This document shows, piece after piece, positions 1 through 5,532 of a stretch of DNA of 5,729 bases. Within the stretch, counting starts at the first letter, position 1. Every line of letters starts with the position of its first letter. The notes beneath the pieces are model-generated. The model was not told the DNA's origin. It worked only from the letters and a program-made list of their open reading frames with translations, and searched no databases. Origin of the DNA: Alphaproteobacteria bacterium (GTDB lineage Bacteria > Pseudomonadota > Alphaproteobacteria > ATCC43930 > CGMCC-115725); assembly GCA_030039975.1 (NCBI GenBank), contig JASHUO010000893.1, positions 1-5,729 of the forward strand. The letters run 5' to 3'. Position numbers and translations under genes: made by a program.

Positions 1-415
1 GGACCTGCCCGTGCCGCAGAACCCCGCGATGCTGGCGGCGGCGCTGAAAGGCTTTGGCGCCACGCTGCTGGACGAGGTCTCGCATCCCTCGGTGATCGCG
101 ATGTTCCGCCTCGCCATCGCCGAAGCGACGCGCTCACCCGAGGTCGCGCAAACCTTGCAGGAAGCCGGCCGCGATGCTAGCCGGCAGGCCATCGCCACGC
201 TGCTCGCGCAGGCCCAGTCCGCTGGGCTGATCGGCGACGGCGATCCCGCGGCGATGGCGATCCAGTATCTCGCCCTGCTCTGGGAGGATCTGCTGGTGAG
301 CTTGCTTCTGGGGCGCGCCGTCCATCCGAAGGCGGACGAGATCGCGCGCCGCGCCGAGACGGCGGCGCGCGCCTTCCTGCAGCTTCATCCCGAGCCCGCG
401 GCGCCCGCTCAATAG
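1..415 (+). CDS. TetR/AcrR-family transcriptional regulator, C-terminal part (5' end outside window)
   Basis: The frame is open from base 2 and ends at TAG 413-415, giving 137 residues without a start. They read as the all-helical ligand-binding and dimerisation domain of a TetR-type repressor. There is a helix ending in FRLAIAEATRSPEVAQ, then the 'Q..G.L..DP..A...' turn (AQSAGLIGDGDPAAMAIQY), then a hydrophobic helix LALLWEDLLVSLLLGR and a basic last helix. The RxxxAEaxrxPE and GLIxxGDP patterns resemble the AefR-like TetR C-terminal class. The N-terminal helix-turn-helix must lie to the left of the window, so the operator and ligand cannot be guessed. The gene is convergent with pstA and the two coding ends overlap by 7 bp (409-415). 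Nothing here ties it to phosphate control; it is probably a chance neighbour or regulates a gene further left. The GTG at 11 is not a believable start because it falls inside the conserved domain. Confidence 0.8.
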   Translation, partial: DLPVPQNPAMLAAALKGFGATLLDEVSHPSVIAMFRLAIAEATRSPEVAQTLQEAGRDASRQAIATLLAQAQSAGLIGDGDPAAMAIQYLALLWEDLLVSLLLGRAVHPKADEIARRAETAARAFLQLHPEPAAPAQ

Positions 416-1290
416 CGGCCGCGGCCGATGACGAAGCGCGCCAGGATGTTGATGGCGAGGACGAAGGTGGTCACCAGGAAGGCCGCGGCATAGGCGAGCG
501 CGTTGGCCGAGGCGAAGGGCTCGTTGATGAAGGTCCAGATGGCGTAGGTGAGATAGCCGATCGGCGAATGGACGAGCGCGCCATCCCAGAGATAGCTCGA
601 CCAGCCGGCGGTATAGAGCAAGGGCGCGGTCTCCCCCACCGAGACGGCGAGCGCGAGCAGGATGCCGGTGAGAATCGCCGGGAGCGCGGCCGGCACGCAG
701 ATGCGCAGGATGACCCGCCCTTCGCTGGCGCCGAGCGCATAGGCGGCCTCGCGCAGGTCGCGCGACACCTGCCCCAGCGCCAGCTCGGTGGTGCGGCAGA
801 TATAGGGCAGGCAGATGATGGCAAGCACGATCGCGCCGGCGGCGACCGAGAAGTTCCAGCCCAGCCCTTCGACCATCGTGACATAGCCGAAATAGCCCAT
901 CACGATCGAGGGCACGCCGACCAGCACATCGGCGAGAAAACGGATGCTCGCCGCCCAGCGGCCGAAACCGAACTCCGATACATAGATGCCGGCGCCGGCG
1001 CCGAGCGGCACGGCGAGCAGCAGCGCGCCGGCGGAGAGCACCGCCGTCCCTTCGATGGCGTTGAGCAGGCCGCCGCCGCTGCCTTGCGTCACGGTGGTGA
1101 AGAGCGTCGGCGACAGCGCGGTGATGCCGCGGATGAGCACCACGGCCAGAATCCACACCATCGACACCGACAGCAGCAGCAGCGCAACGCCGCTGGCGAA
1201 CCAGCCCAGCATGCTGAACAGCCGGCGCGACAGGCGCATCCCCGGCGCGGCGGCGGACAGCGACGGCGCGTGTTGCCCGGCGGCGGACAT
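409..1290 (-). CDS. pstA: Phosphate ABC transporter permease subunit PstA
   Basis: Inner-membrane permease of the Pst importer, which forms the phosphate channel with PstC and docks the PstB ATPase. It has 293 residues, close to E. coli PstA (296). About six hydrophobic segments can be seen, roughly at 27-53, 82-105, 118-140, 147-163, 200-225 and 262-288. The cytoplasmic EAA coupling loop is clear: SRDLREAAYALGAS at about 176-189. GETAPLL (219-225) and the C-terminal NILARFVIGRGRY are family signatures. One oddity stands out: position 216, just before GETAPLL, is Val, where E. coli PstA has Arg-220 (LAIARIAGE there, LALAVSVGE here). The ATG is at 1290, 3 bp after the pstC stop, with only a weak Shine-Dalgarno, so translation is probably coupled to pstC. 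No pstB or phoU follows; the gene runs into a convergent tetR-type gene. Confidence 0.95.
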   Translation of the reverse strand: MSAAGQHAPSLSAAAPGMRLSRRLFSMLGWFASGVALLLLSVSMVWILAVVLIRGITALSPTLFTTVTQGSGGGLLNAIEGTAVLSAGALLLAVPLGAGAGIYVSEFGFGRWAASIRFLADVLVGVPSIVMGYFGYVTMVEGLGWNFSVAAGAIVLAIICLPYICRTTELALGQVSRDLREAAYALGASEGRVILRICVPAALPAILTGILLALAVSVGETAPLLYTAGWSSYLWDGALVHSPIGYLTYAIWTFINEPFASANALAYAAAFLVTTFVLAINILARFVIGRGRY

Positions 1291-1293
1291 CGC

Positions 1294-2274
1294 CTAGGCA
1301 GCCCCGGCGGGGCGGCCGACGCGGCCCCACACCACCAGCATCAACCGCGCCGCGGCATTGATCACGATCGAGATGACGGACAGCACGAGGGCGATCTCGG
1401 CGAGCGATCGCACCGCCATGCCGGACGGGTCCTGCAACGCGCTGTCGAGCTGCGACACGACAAAGGCGGCCATCGTCGAGATCGGCGCATAGATATTCTG
1501 CGGCAGGTAGTTGAGGGCATTGCCGCTGACCATCAGCACCGCCATGGTCTCGCCCAGCGCCCGGCCGAGCGCGAGGAAGATGGCGCTGATCAGCACTTTG
1601 ACGACGCCCGGAAGAATGACGCGCCAGATCGTCTCGAAACGGGTCGCGCCCATGGCCATGGCAGCTTCGCGCAGGGGCGCCGGCTGGCTCACCAGCGCGT
1701 CGCGCAAGGTCGCGGCGATGAAGGGCACGATCATCAGCGAGAGCAGGACCCCCGCCGTCAGCAGACCGTAACCGCTGCCCGTCGGACCGGCAAAGATCGG
1801 AATGAAGCCCAGCCCGTCGGCGAGGATGGGGAAGACGTGGTGCGCCATGAACGGGATCAGCACGACATAGCCCCAGAGGCCGAAGACGACGCTGGGGATG
1901 GCGGCGAGCAGCTCGACGAAGAAGGAGATCCACACTCGGAGCGAACCGGCCACCGCCTCGGCCAGGAAGATCGCGGCACCGACGCCCACCGGCACCGCCA
2001 GCAGCAACGCGATCAGCGTCGACAGCAGCGTGCCGACGATGAGAAAGAGAATGCCGTATTGCGCGCCCGGCTGGACCGACATGCCGGCGATGTCGACGGG
2101 ATCGGCGTAGAGATTGCCGAGATTCCAGCTGTCGCGGACGACGAAGCCCCAGCCGTTGAAATGGATCGCCGGCCAGGCATAGAGCGCGAGAAACAGCAGC
2201 ACCGCCACGAGACTCGCGGGGAGCGCGCCAGCGACGATCGCGAGCCAGGTTCTGAACGTCATCGGCGGTCGCAA
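1294..2274 (-). CDS. pstC: Phosphate ABC transporter permease subunit PstC
   Basis: The other inner-membrane permease half of the Pst phosphate importer. It has 326 residues against 319 in E. coli. Hydrophobic segments lie near 10-34, 73-105, 115-141, 169-190, 224-250 and 290-316. A periplasmic loop after the first helix carries SWNLGNLYADPVDIAG. The EAA loop is LREAAMAMGATRFETIWRVI (201-220). The motif GRALGETMAV (237-246) keeps the Arg and Glu conserved in this family. I chose TTG at 2272-2274 as the start because AGGGA lies 4 nt upstream (2279-2283 on the + strand). The alternative ATG four codons later (2260-2262) has no ribosome-binding site at a normal distance. The gene is second in the pstS-pstC-pstA operon, 66 bp after pstS and 3 bp before pstA. 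That small gap, with no terminator or promoter, means pstC and pstA are co-transcribed. Confidence 0.95.
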   Translation of the reverse strand: MRPPMTFRTWLAIVAGALPASLVAVLLFLALYAWPAIHFNGWGFVVRDSWNLGNLYADPVDIAGMSVQPGAQYGILFLIVGTLLSTLIALLLAVPVGVGAAIFLAEAVAGSLRVWISFFVELLAAIPSVVFGLWGYVVLIPFMAHHVFPILADGLGFIPIFAGPTGSGYGLLTAGVLLSLMIVPFIAATLRDALVSQPAPLREAAMAMGATRFETIWRVILPGVVKVLISAIFLALGRALGETMAVLMVSGNALNYLPQNIYAPISTMAAFVVSQLDSALQDPSGMAVRSLAEIALVLSVISIVINAAARLMLVVWGRVGRPAGAA

Positions 2275-2278
2275 GCCG

Positions 2279-2283
2279 TCCCT
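2279..2283 (-). promoter_or_regulatory. Ribosome-binding site that fixes the TTG start of pstC
   Basis: On the minus strand this reads AGGGA followed by CGGC and TTG, a spacing of 4 nt. It is short and slightly close, but it is the only purine-rich match near either candidate start. It therefore favours TTG at 2274 over ATG at 2262, which would be 16 nt away. Confidence 0.55.
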
Positions 2284-2291
2284 AAAGAGCC

Positions 2292-2321
2292 GGCCGGCAC
2301 CCCGGTCGAGAGGCGCCGGCC
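2292..2321 (-). other. Intercistronic hairpin between pstS and pstC
   Basis: Bases 2292-2301 pair with 2312-2321 around a 10-nt loop. The 10-bp stem is almost all G-C (GGCCGGCACC on the + strand) with a single G·U-type pair at 2299/2314. It occupies most of the 66 bp between the pstS stop and the pstC start. No T-run follows it on the minus strand (CGGCTCTTTAGGG), so it is not a classical terminator. In binding-protein ABC operons such hairpins commonly protect the upstream messenger from 3' exonucleases, or give partial read-through, so that more binding protein than permease is made. That role here is inferred. Confidence 0.6.
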
Positions 2322-2340
2322 CGATCCGTCTTGCCGAGGG

Positions 2341-3429
2341 CTAATGGATCATCGCGATCTGCTTCTTGCTGAGCACCGCAATGTGCGGCGGCAGCGGCAC
2401 GAAGCCCACCGACTGCATGAAATGCTCGGAGCTGCCGCCTTCCGGATTGATCGCCCAGGTGAAGAAGCTCTTGAGCGCCGCCGCCACGTCGGGCGACTGC
2501 TCGGTGTTCACGATGGCGTATTCGTAATTGATGATCGGATAGGATTCGGCGCCGGGCGCGAAGATCAGGCTGACGCGCTCATCCGCCGGCGTCTTCGATG
2601 CCGTGGCATCGACCGCCGCCTTTACCGTCTTCTGATCGGGGAGGACGTATTTGCCGTCCCGGTTCTTGAGCATCGCTTCGCCGAGCTTCGCCTCGTCCGT
2701 CGCGTTCTTGAAGCTGATGCCGATATAGGCGATGGAATAGGGCGTGCCCTTCAAGGCGTTGACCATGCCCGGATTGCCTTCGGCGCCGATGCCGCCCTGC
2801 ACTGCCGGCCAGCTCACCGTGGTGCCGTAGCCGACCGATTTCGACCAGCCCGGCGTGCTGAAGGACAGGTACTGCGAGAAGATGAAGGTGTCGCCGCTGC
2901 CATCGGTGCGATGCACGGGAACGATCTGCTGATGCGGCAGCTTCACCCCGGCATTGAGCTTGGCGATCGCCGGATCGTCCCAATACGTCACATGGCCATC
3001 ATAGATGCCGGCGAGGACCGGGCCGCTCAGCTTCAGATGCTCGCCGTTGAGCCCCGGGATGTTGTAGTTGATCATCTGCGAGGAGATGGCGAGCGGGATG
3101 TTCAGAATGCCTTTGTTGGCCTTCATCTGCGCGTTGCTCATATAAGCGTCGGACGCGCCGATCTGCGCGACCTTCGAGATCGCTTCGGAGATGCCGGTGC
3201 CGCTGCCGGTGCCCTGGGTGGTGATCTTCACATCGCCATGCTTCTCGGTATAAGCCGGGACCCAGAGATTGAAGAGCGGGTAGAGCAGCGTCGAGCCGGT
3301 CTCGAGCACTTGGGTTTGCGCCGCGAAGGCTTCCCCGCTCGCGACCAGCGCGCCCGCCGCGACTAGCGCCGCCAAGGCGACGCCCACCATGCCGGCTTCC
3401 ACGCGAGTGATATGTTTTTTCCTGTTCAA
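2341..3429 (-). CDS. pstS: Periplasmic phosphate-binding protein PstS-1 (operon copy)
   Basis: High-affinity phosphate-binding protein that captures Pi in the periplasm and hands it to PstC/PstA. It has 362 residues from a TTG start at 3427-3429, backed by a strong AAGGAGG 5 nt upstream. Starting there gives a proper signal peptide: basic NRKKHITR, a hydrophobic core to about residue 31, and likely cleavage after AFA (34-36). The mature part shows the PstS ligand loops in order: TGSTLLYP (44-51), GTGSGTGI (73-80), IGASDAYM (90-97) and HRTDGSGDTF (173-182). The last loop has Asp-180 where the E. coli loop RSDGSGT has Thr. YWDDPAIAKLN is another family hallmark. It is the first gene of pstS-pstC-pstA and its promoter carries a predicted Pho box at 3543-3560. 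The minus frame stays open far upstream, but that stretch is non-coding and the antisense of pstS-2. Confidence 0.95.
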   Translation of the reverse strand: MNRKKHITRVEAGMVGVALAALVAAGALVASGEAFAAQTQVLETGSTLLYPLFNLWVPAYTEKHGDVKITTQGTGSGTGISEAISKVAQIGASDAYMSNAQMKANKGILNIPLAISSQMINYNIPGLNGEHLKLSGPVLAGIYDGHVTYWDDPAIAKLNAGVKLPHQQIVPVHRTDGSGDTFIFSQYLSFSTPGWSKSVGYGTTVSWPAVQGGIGAEGNPGMVNALKGTPYSIAYIGISFKNATDEAKLGEAMLKNRDGKYVLPDQKTVKAAVDATASKTPADERVSLIFAPGAESYPIINYEYAIVNTEQSPDVAAALKSFFTWAINPEGGSSEHFMQSVGFVPLPPHIAVLSKKQIAMIH

Positions 3430-3434
3430 GCTAT

Positions 3435-3441
3435 CCTCCTT
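3435..3441 (-). promoter_or_regulatory. Strong Shine-Dalgarno that fixes the TTG start of pstS-1
   Basis: The minus strand reads AAGGAGG, then ATAGC, then TTG. This near-perfect anti-16S complement at 5-nt spacing decides for TTG at 3429 over the internal ATG at codon 14. The internal start would remove the basic n-region of the signal peptide. Confidence 0.85.
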
Positions 3442-3526
3442 CGGTCGATCTGGAGCGTTCCGAGATGGCCATATCGCGGCCCGGCTCCCGACTCGGGAGA
3501 GCGGCGGCGCTTGCGTTGGCCGCGCG

Positions 3527-3532
3527 AATCTA
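3527..3532 (-). promoter_or_regulatory. Predicted -10 element of the pstSCA promoter
   Basis: TAGATT on the minus strand matches TATAAT at 4 of 6 positions, including the key first T, second A and last T. It lies exactly 10 bp after the Pho box, the same geometry as at pstS-2. Transcription would start near 3520. Confidence 0.5.
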
Positions 3533-3542
3533 CAATTGCCGT

Positions 3543-3560
3543 GCGACAAATTTGTTACAC
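3543..3560 (-). promoter_or_regulatory. Predicted Pho box of the pstSCA operon
   Basis: Read on the minus strand this is GTGTAAC-AAAT-TTGTCGC. It is two half-sites in the 7-4-7 layout of the PhoB box, whose half-site consensus is CTGTCAY; each half matches 5 of 7. A 10-bp gap then leads to a -10-like TAGATT (3527-3532). In PhoB-activated promoters the box replaces the -35 element at about this distance. The half-sites are imperfect, so the match rests mainly on geometry and gene context. Confidence 0.65.
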
Positions 3561-3582
3561 TAATACAACTATTAACTAATAT

Positions 3583-3609
3583 TAATATTTGCCTATGATA
3601 ATATTTGCC
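3583..3609. repeat. 11-bp direct repeat in the AT-rich core of the pstS divergent region
   Basis: TAATATTTGCC occurs at 3583-3593 and again at 3599-3609, a period of 16 bp. It lies upstream of both Pho promoters, just beyond the pstS-1 box. It could be a second regulator's site or an UP-like AT element. The 16-bp period does not match the 11-bp Pho period, so it is not another Pho half-site. Confidence 0.55.
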
Positions 3610-3700
3610 GAGGCTGATCTTTTCCGGCCGGGTAGAATGTCGTTGCCGTCGGAGAGACCAAGACGCGCACCAGGAAGTCGTGTGATCGTGCGGTCTCTGT

Positions 3701-3740
3701 CTGTCACATAACTTACATATTACTGAGATAAAACTGTCGC
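3701..3740 (+). promoter_or_regulatory. Predicted tandem Pho box (four phased half-sites) of pstS-2
   Basis: Four 7-bp half-sites start at 3701, 3712, 3723 and 3734, exactly 11 bp apart: CTGTCAC, CTTACAT, CTGAGAT and CTGTCGC. The 4-bp spacers are ATAA, ATTA and AAAA. Against the PhoB half-site CTGTCAY they match 6-7, 5, 5 and 6 of 7, and every unit begins with CT. AT-only spacers and 11-bp phasing are the defining features of Pho boxes, and this amounts to two boxes side by side. A -10-like TAGAGT follows 10 bp downstream. I infer strong PhoB-dependent activation under phosphate limitation. Confidence 0.85.
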
Positions 3741-3750
3741 CCGCGGCGCC

Positions 3751-3756
3751 TAGAGT
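3751..3756 (+). promoter_or_regulatory. Predicted -10 element of the pstS-2 promoter
   Basis: TAGAGT matches TATAAT at 4 of 6 positions and sits 10 bp after the last Pho half-site. Transcription would start near 3763, leaving a leader of about 60 nt before the ATG at 3826. Confidence 0.55.
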
Positions 3757-3825
3757 GCCCGCCCAGTGCCCTGGTTTCGCGCCGGCGTGCGCGTGCCAAG
3801 GGGCGAACTCACGGGGGAAATCAGG

Positions 3826-4878
3826 ATGATGAAGCGACTGGCTATCAGCATGCTGGCGATGGCGGCGGCGGCGCTGACAGCGACCGCGTCCCATGCCAAT
3901 GACCTCAACGGCGCAGGTGGCACGGCGATCTATCCCGTCCTCGCCAAATGGTCGGCGGACTACCAGAAGGCGACCGGTGTCGCGGTCAACTATCAGGCGA
4001 TCGGCTCCGGCGGCGGTATCGCCCAGATCAAGGCCAAGACCGTCGACTTCGCCAACAGCGACAAGCCGCTGAAGCCGGAAGAGCTGGCGCAGATGCATGT
4101 CGCGCAGTTCCCCGCCGTGATCATCTCGATCACGCCGGTGGTGAACCTGCCGGGGATCAAGCCCGGCGAGATGACGCTCGACGGCGCGACGCTCGCGGAC
4201 ATCTATCTCGGCAAGATCACCGCATGGGATGACCCGGCGATCAAGAAGCTGAACCCGGGCGTCAACCTGCCGCACACCAAGATTTCGACCGTGCATCGCT
4301 CCGACGGCTCGGGCACGACCTTCAACTTCACCAATTACCTCTCCAAGGTCAGCCCGGAATGGGACAAGACGGTCGGCGATGACGTCTCGGTCTCGTGGCC
4401 GAATGGCGTCGGCGGCAAGGGCAATGCCGGCGTCGCCTCCTATGTGCAGCAGATCCAGGGCGCGATCGGCTATGTCGAATACGCCTATGTCATGGAGAAC
4501 CATCTCGTCTACACCAAGATGGTGAACAAGGCGGGCAAGACGCTCAACCCGACCATGGAAGGCTTCCAGGCGGCGGCGGCCAATGCCGACTTCACCAAGG
4601 TGCAGGATTTCTATCTCATCCTCACCAACCAGCCCGGCGACCAGAGCTGGCCGATCACGGCGGCGACCTACATGCTGATGCGCACGGATTATCCTGCGGC
4701 GCAGAACGAGCCGGTGCTCAAATTCCTCGATTGGTGCCTGAAGCACGGTCAGGAGCAGGCGAAAGCGCTCGACTATGTGCCGATGCCGGATCCGGTGGTG
4801 GCGCAGATCGAAGCCTTCTGGCACACCACCTTCAAGGGCGACGACGGCAAGCCGCTGTGGACGGCGGAGATGAAGTAA
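3826..4878 (+). CDS. pstS: Periplasmic phosphate-binding protein PstS-2 (divergent, single-gene copy)
   Basis: A second PstS-type phosphate-binding protein of 350 residues. ATG 3826 was chosen because GGGGGA lies 7 nt upstream and because it begins a clean signal peptide: MMKR, then a hydrophobic core, with likely cleavage after SHA (22-24). The next ATG (3829) is equally possible. Ligand loops in order are GAGGTAIYP (29-37), GSGGG (60-64), FANSDKPL (75-82) and HRSDGSGTTF (157-166). The Arg, Ser, Gly and Thr of the last loop match the phosphate-contact loop of E. coli PstS. TF of the E. coli first loop is TA here, and GASD is ANSD. AWDDPAIKKLNPGV and QGAIGYVEYAY are family hallmarks. It is more like classical PstS than its divergent neighbour, yet stands alone with its own tandem Pho box and a strong terminator. 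It may share the pstCA permease or serve another one. Confidence 0.95.
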   Translation: MMKRLAISMLAMAAAALTATASHANDLNGAGGTAIYPVLAKWSADYQKATGVAVNYQAIGSGGGIAQIKAKTVDFANSDKPLKPEELAQMHVAQFPAVIISITPVVNLPGIKPGEMTLDGATLADIYLGKITAWDDPAIKKLNPGVNLPHTKISTVHRSDGSGTTFNFTNYLSKVSPEWDKTVGDDVSVSWPNGVGGKGNAGVASYVQQIQGAIGYVEYAYVMENHLVYTKMVNKAGKTLNPTMEGFQAAAANADFTKVQDFYLILTNQPGDQSWPITAATYMLMRTDYPAAQNEPVLKFLDWCLKHGQEQAKALDYVPMPDPVVAQIEAFWHTTFKGDDGKPLWTAEMK

Positions 4879-4901
4879 CCCGCACCCCCAGCGGGAGAAG
4901 C

Positions 4902-4935
4902 GAGGCCGGGACCCTGTCCCGGCCTCTTGCTTTTT
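4902..4935 (+). terminator. Rho-independent terminator after pstS-2
   Basis: A perfect 11-bp stem GAGGCCGGGAC (4902-4912) pairs with 4916-4926 around the 3-nt loop CCT, followed by TTGCTTTTT. A smaller 5-bp hairpin CCCGC/GCGGG (4879-4883 and 4891-4895) sits between the stop codon and the main stem. It also lies just past the recR stop codon on the other strand. That side lacks a good T-run, so it should terminate recR messages only weakly. Confidence 0.9.
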
Positions 4936-4938
4936 GCC

Positions 4939-5532
4939 CTATCCCTTCAGCGTCTGGCGCGCCGCCAGCGCCGCCGCCAAGGTGCCTTCGTCGAGGTAAT
5001 CGAGCTCGCCGCCGACCGGCACGCCATGGGCAAGGCGCGAGACGGCGACGGCGCTACCGGCGAGGCGGTCCATGATGTAATGCGCCGTGGTCTGGCCTTC
5101 GACGGTGGCGTTCATGGCGAGAATGACCTCGCGGACGCCGCCCGCGGCGCAACGCGCGAGCAGCGCGTCGATATGCAGCTCCTCGGGGCCGATGCCTTCC
5201 AGCGCCGACAGCGTTCCGCCGAGCACGTGATAGCGGCCGGCATAAGCGCCGGTGCGCTCGATCGCCCAGAGATCGGCGACATCCTCGACGACGCAGACGA
5301 GGCCGGCATCGCGCCTGGGGTCGCGGCAGACGGCGCAGGGATCGAGCGTATCGAGATTGCCGCAGAGGCGACAGGGCCGGATCTGCCGCGCCGTCTCCGC
5401 CATGGCGGCGGCCAGCGGCTCCATCAAGCTCTCGCGCCGCTTCAACAGGAACAGCGCCGCCCGCCGCGCCGAGCGCGGCCCGAACCCCGGCAGCTTGGCG
5501 AGGAGTTGGATGAGGTGGGTCAGGTCAGCCAT
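4939..5532 (-). CDS. recR: Recombination mediator protein RecR
   Basis: RecR works with RecF and RecO to load RecA onto SSB-coated single-stranded DNA at gaps. It has 197 residues (E. coli has 201). Domains in order: a helix-hairpin-helix LAKLPGFGPRSARR (11-24); a four-cysteine zinc site C54-x2-C57-x8-C66-x2-C69; a Toprim domain from about 77 with LVCVVEDVADLWAIE and ILAMNATVEGQTTA; and the C-terminal signature RLAHGVPVGGELDYLDEGTL. The ATG at 5532 is the only possible start, since an in-frame TGA lies 9 bases upstream (5539-5541). The start has no Shine-Dalgarno and lies in an array of GCTGA heptamers, so codons 1-3 (ATGGCTGAC) are themselves mostly a repeat unit. ybaB lies 121 bp upstream on the same strand, the usual ybaB-recR pair. 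Confidence 0.97.
   Translation of the reverse strand: MADLTHLIQLLAKLPGFGPRSARRAALFLLKRRESLMEPLAAAMAETARQIRPCRLCGNLDTLDPCAVCRDPRRDAGLVCVVEDVADLWAIERTGAYAGRYHVLGGTLSALEGIGPEELHIDALLARCAAGGVREVILAMNATVEGQTTAHYIMDRLAGSAVAVSRLAHGVPVGGELDYLDEGTLAAALAARQTLKG

Larger units (their letters stand above)
3430..3825. promoter_or_regulatory. Divergent pstS-1 / pstS-2 intergenic regulatory region
   Basis: This is a 396-bp gap between the two divergent pstS genes with no believable gene in it. Its core is much more AT-rich than the rest: by my count 9 of the 52 bases at 3555-3606 are G or C. It holds a predicted Pho box and -10 facing pstS-1 (3527-3560) and a four-unit Pho-box array and -10 facing pstS-2 (3701-3756). 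It also holds an 11-bp direct repeat (3583-3609) and a 7-bp inverted repeat AGAGACC/GGTCTCT (3653-3659 and 3692-3698) whose role is unknown. Expected leaders are about 90 nt for pstS-1 and about 60 nt for pstS-2. Confidence 0.8.

Noticed and set aside
134..1933. A 599-codon minus-strand frame over tetR, pstA and pstC
   Set aside because: It is an out-of-frame shadow of pstA and pstC on the same strand. The product is Arg-rich and disordered and it has no start signal.
568..3366. A 932-codon open frame on the + strand across pstA, pstC and pstS
   Set aside because: It is antisense to three certain genes. Its product is a low-complexity mix of Arg, His, Asp, Gln and Ala with no domain, as expected from the antisense of GC-rich genes.
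3389..3598. A 69-codon + strand frame at the start of pstS-1 and its promoter
   Set aside because: It is antisense to the signal peptide region, then crosses the predicted Pho promoter, and shows no recognisable protein.
3653..3698. The AGAGACC/GGTCTCT inverted repeat as a terminator or riboswitch stem
   Set aside because: The arms are only 7 bp with 32 bases between them and no T-run. It lies upstream of the predicted start of pstS-2, so it would not be transcribed with that gene. It is noted only within the intergenic entry.
3766..3825. A GTG start 20 codons upstream for pstS-2
   Set aside because: It lies only a few bases after the predicted transcription start (near 3763), has no ribosome-binding site, and would put 20 residues before a normal signal peptide.
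3430..4824. A 465-codon upstream extension of pstS-1 in the same frame
   Set aside because: It crosses the AT-rich promoter region and runs antisense through pstS-2. The TTG at 3429 has a strong Shine-Dalgarno and begins a signal peptide, so the extension is only a lack of stops.
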